A stretch of DNA of 64,000 nt. It comes from Hormiphora californensis (Eukaryota > Ctenophora > Tentaculata > Cydippida > Pleurobrachiidae). Location: positions 2,766,821 through 2,830,820 of the forward strand of contig CM035358.1 of the NCBI GenBank assembly GCA_020137815.1, read 5' to 3'. Positions 62,131-64,000 of this stretch are shown piece by piece. Under the pieces are notes generated by a model. It ran no database searches, was not told the DNA's origin, and saw only the letters and a program-made list of their open reading frames with translations. Within the stretch, counting starts at the first letter, position 1; each line of letters opens with the position of its first letter. The position numbers were made by a program, and so were the translations under genes.

Positions 62131-62233
62131 CAGTCAGACACCGATTTACCGGGATTCTCGGGATGATATTCTGTTAATTTGTGAAATATATCCTCCCGGT
62201 AAATCGGAGTTCCGGTAAATCGGGGTCCGACTG
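62131..62233. mobile_element. 103-base MITE of the CAGTCGGACCCCGATTTA family
   Basis: It starts CAGTCAGACACCGATTTACC and ends GGTAAATCGGGGTCCGACTG. TA precedes the left end; the right flank reads TG, so one side of the duplication has mutated. It is the shortest of three related copies here (others at 30695 and 44484). Confidence 0.85.
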
Positions 62234-62667
62234 TGTATAAAATCGGGCAGGTTCATTTGAACGTCGTAACTACAACTACGAACATTTCTCGGCCAACCAC
62301 CCTCTGCTTATATAATAGTCGAGTGGGTAACGCGGTACACCATTACGTTATGTTCAAATAGGAATTTGTCAAGCATTCAAGAGAAATAAAGGGAGAGAAA
62401 AATTATTGGTTAATGGCACAGGTGGTTGAGCAAGCAAGATCCCACGTTCTTTAAGAAAAGGGGATATAAACCACACCCTTTCGCCTTTTTACCTTCTACT
62501 AATATTTAACGTGGTATATCGACAGGCTGAAAATTTATAAAATATGGCGAGTTAAACAAGCCGAGGTCACGAAGAAAAGGATAGTGGCGACAGGGAGGAA
62601 TGTAAAATGACTATACTAAAAGGAGTTAAATCAGCTTGCCAATTACAGTCGAATGTACGCGTTAAAT

Positions 62668-62886
<219 letters not shown>

Positions 62887-63440
62887 TAAAAGGTATAGCG
62901 TAACAATCATGTGACAAAGATTTGCCTTTTCTCTTCCTGTATCTCTCTAGCTATCCCCCTCCCTCTCTCTATCTACTACTACTGATTTAATTCTAGTGTG
63001 ACCGTGTTCACGGTACAAGAGAAGCACATGCGAAGAACTATGGAACAAAGAGAGATTGAGTAGGGAGAGGAAGTAGATATTCCGTACTGGGCAAGTGAGT
63101 TGGAGAGCGGGAGTCAGTTGGAAAGAGAGCGAGAGAGAATAGTGAGAGTGAATAGTGAGAGAGATTGAATAGGTAGTGGAAGATATTCAAGAAAAAAGGA
63201 ACAGAGAGAATCCCTTTCAACAGCATATTCAGTTCGTTACCGTGAGTCACCTTCCCACTCATCTCAAGACCCAAGTTGCATATATCACTACTATCATGAC
63301 TCTGTATCCCATTTCCTTCAAGGCCAGGATACATATGTCTTATATGTGCCGTATCCTGGCTGACATATGCCGTATTATTATGTGTGCCTAACTTCACCAC
63401 CCACAGAGAATAATAATACTCGGGATATTGGAAATGAAAC

Positions 63441-63571
<131 letters not shown>

Positions 63572-64000
63572 GGGTGATGACAGACGATTTGCTGTTGTTA
63601 CGGCAGCCGACATCCCACGAATATATATTCAATACCTGCCAGGAATGGGAACCCCCCCCCCCCCTCATGACAAGAGACAGGGAACACTTCGTGGGGGTTC
63701 ACGAAATAATGGGGGTTCACTTCGTGGGGTCACTATTATTAATTTCACTAGAATACTGTTTCACTAGAATACTGTTTCACGACTGGTATTTTCATGACCG
63801 GTTTGTTAGATTAAGCCATTTCGGAGATGCAAGCAATGAATAAGTCACAACCAAAAACAACAACAAAAATGAAGAGACTGACACCACTACTGAGCTTTTA
63901 TATACACCACGAAAGAGGAACACATGTTTCTCACACACCATGAGAGAGAGGAGCCAGGACACATGTTTCGCGTGCACCAAAACAACAAAACATCTAACGG

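Overview
The window is nuclear DNA from an animal. Coding sequence is split into many short exons with ordinary GT/AG introns, and the recognisable products (MAP3K1-type kinase, MNK-type kinase, SIX homeobox protein, BAF, SR splicing factor, NDUFS6) are animal proteins. Genes are compact (introns mostly 50-500 bases). I infer an invertebrate, perhaps an early-branching one such as a sponge, but nothing in the sequence settles the phylum. All exon chains were assembled by eye from reading frames plus splice sites. For the five multi-exon models from start to stop codon on the recognised proteins (two BAF copies, SR protein, MAP3K1, MNK) the summed coding length is an exact multiple of three; the two unrecognised genes also close in frame.

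Layout. 1-2.4 kb: a 1.2-kb foldback transposon and a cluster of small palindromes. 2.4-4.9 kb (minus): 3' part of an unusual homeobox gene whose homeodomain is two residues longer than usual and ends in WMNNHR. 4.9-13.6 kb: repeat-rich, no exon found. 13.6-16.1 kb (minus): N-terminal exons of a PB1-domain protein, possibly the 5' end of the same gene; one intron carries a spectacular 1.2-kb foldback element made of AAAGCGCTTT units with a perfect 8-bp target duplication. 17.0-21.4 kb (plus): tandem BAF paralogues, an SRSF7-like zinc-knuckle SR protein and intronless NDUFS6. 21.6-34.5 kb (plus): two unrecognised, probably disordered Ser/Pro-rich proteins (448 and 232 residues), with transposon-filled introns. 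39.0-49.3 kb (plus): a complete 27-exon MAP3K1 (MEKK1) gene with SWIM, RING-like, ARM/TOG-like and kinase parts. 49.5-50.6 kb (minus): a divergent SIX-class homeobox gene, tail to tail with MAP3K1. 55.0-61.9 kb (minus): a complete 8-exon MNK (MAPK-interacting kinase) gene with the diagnostic DFD motif.

MAP3K1 acts at the top of MAP-kinase cascades and MNK acts directly below ERK/p38, so two ends of one signalling route lie about 6 kb apart, although nothing shows that this is more than chance. BAF, the SR protein and NDUFS6 are housekeeping genes packed a few hundred bases apart.

The non-coding sequence is dominated by very long (GA/CT)n tracts and by non-autonomous DNA transposons with readable ends: TA-flanked, TTAA-flanked (piggyBac-like) and 8-bp-TSD foldback types. 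Two stretches (about 11.34-12.19 kb and 26.06-26.90 kb) consist of inflated homopolymer runs and look like base-calling or assembly damage. Open frames reading SLSLSL or RERERE are translated microsatellites, not genes.
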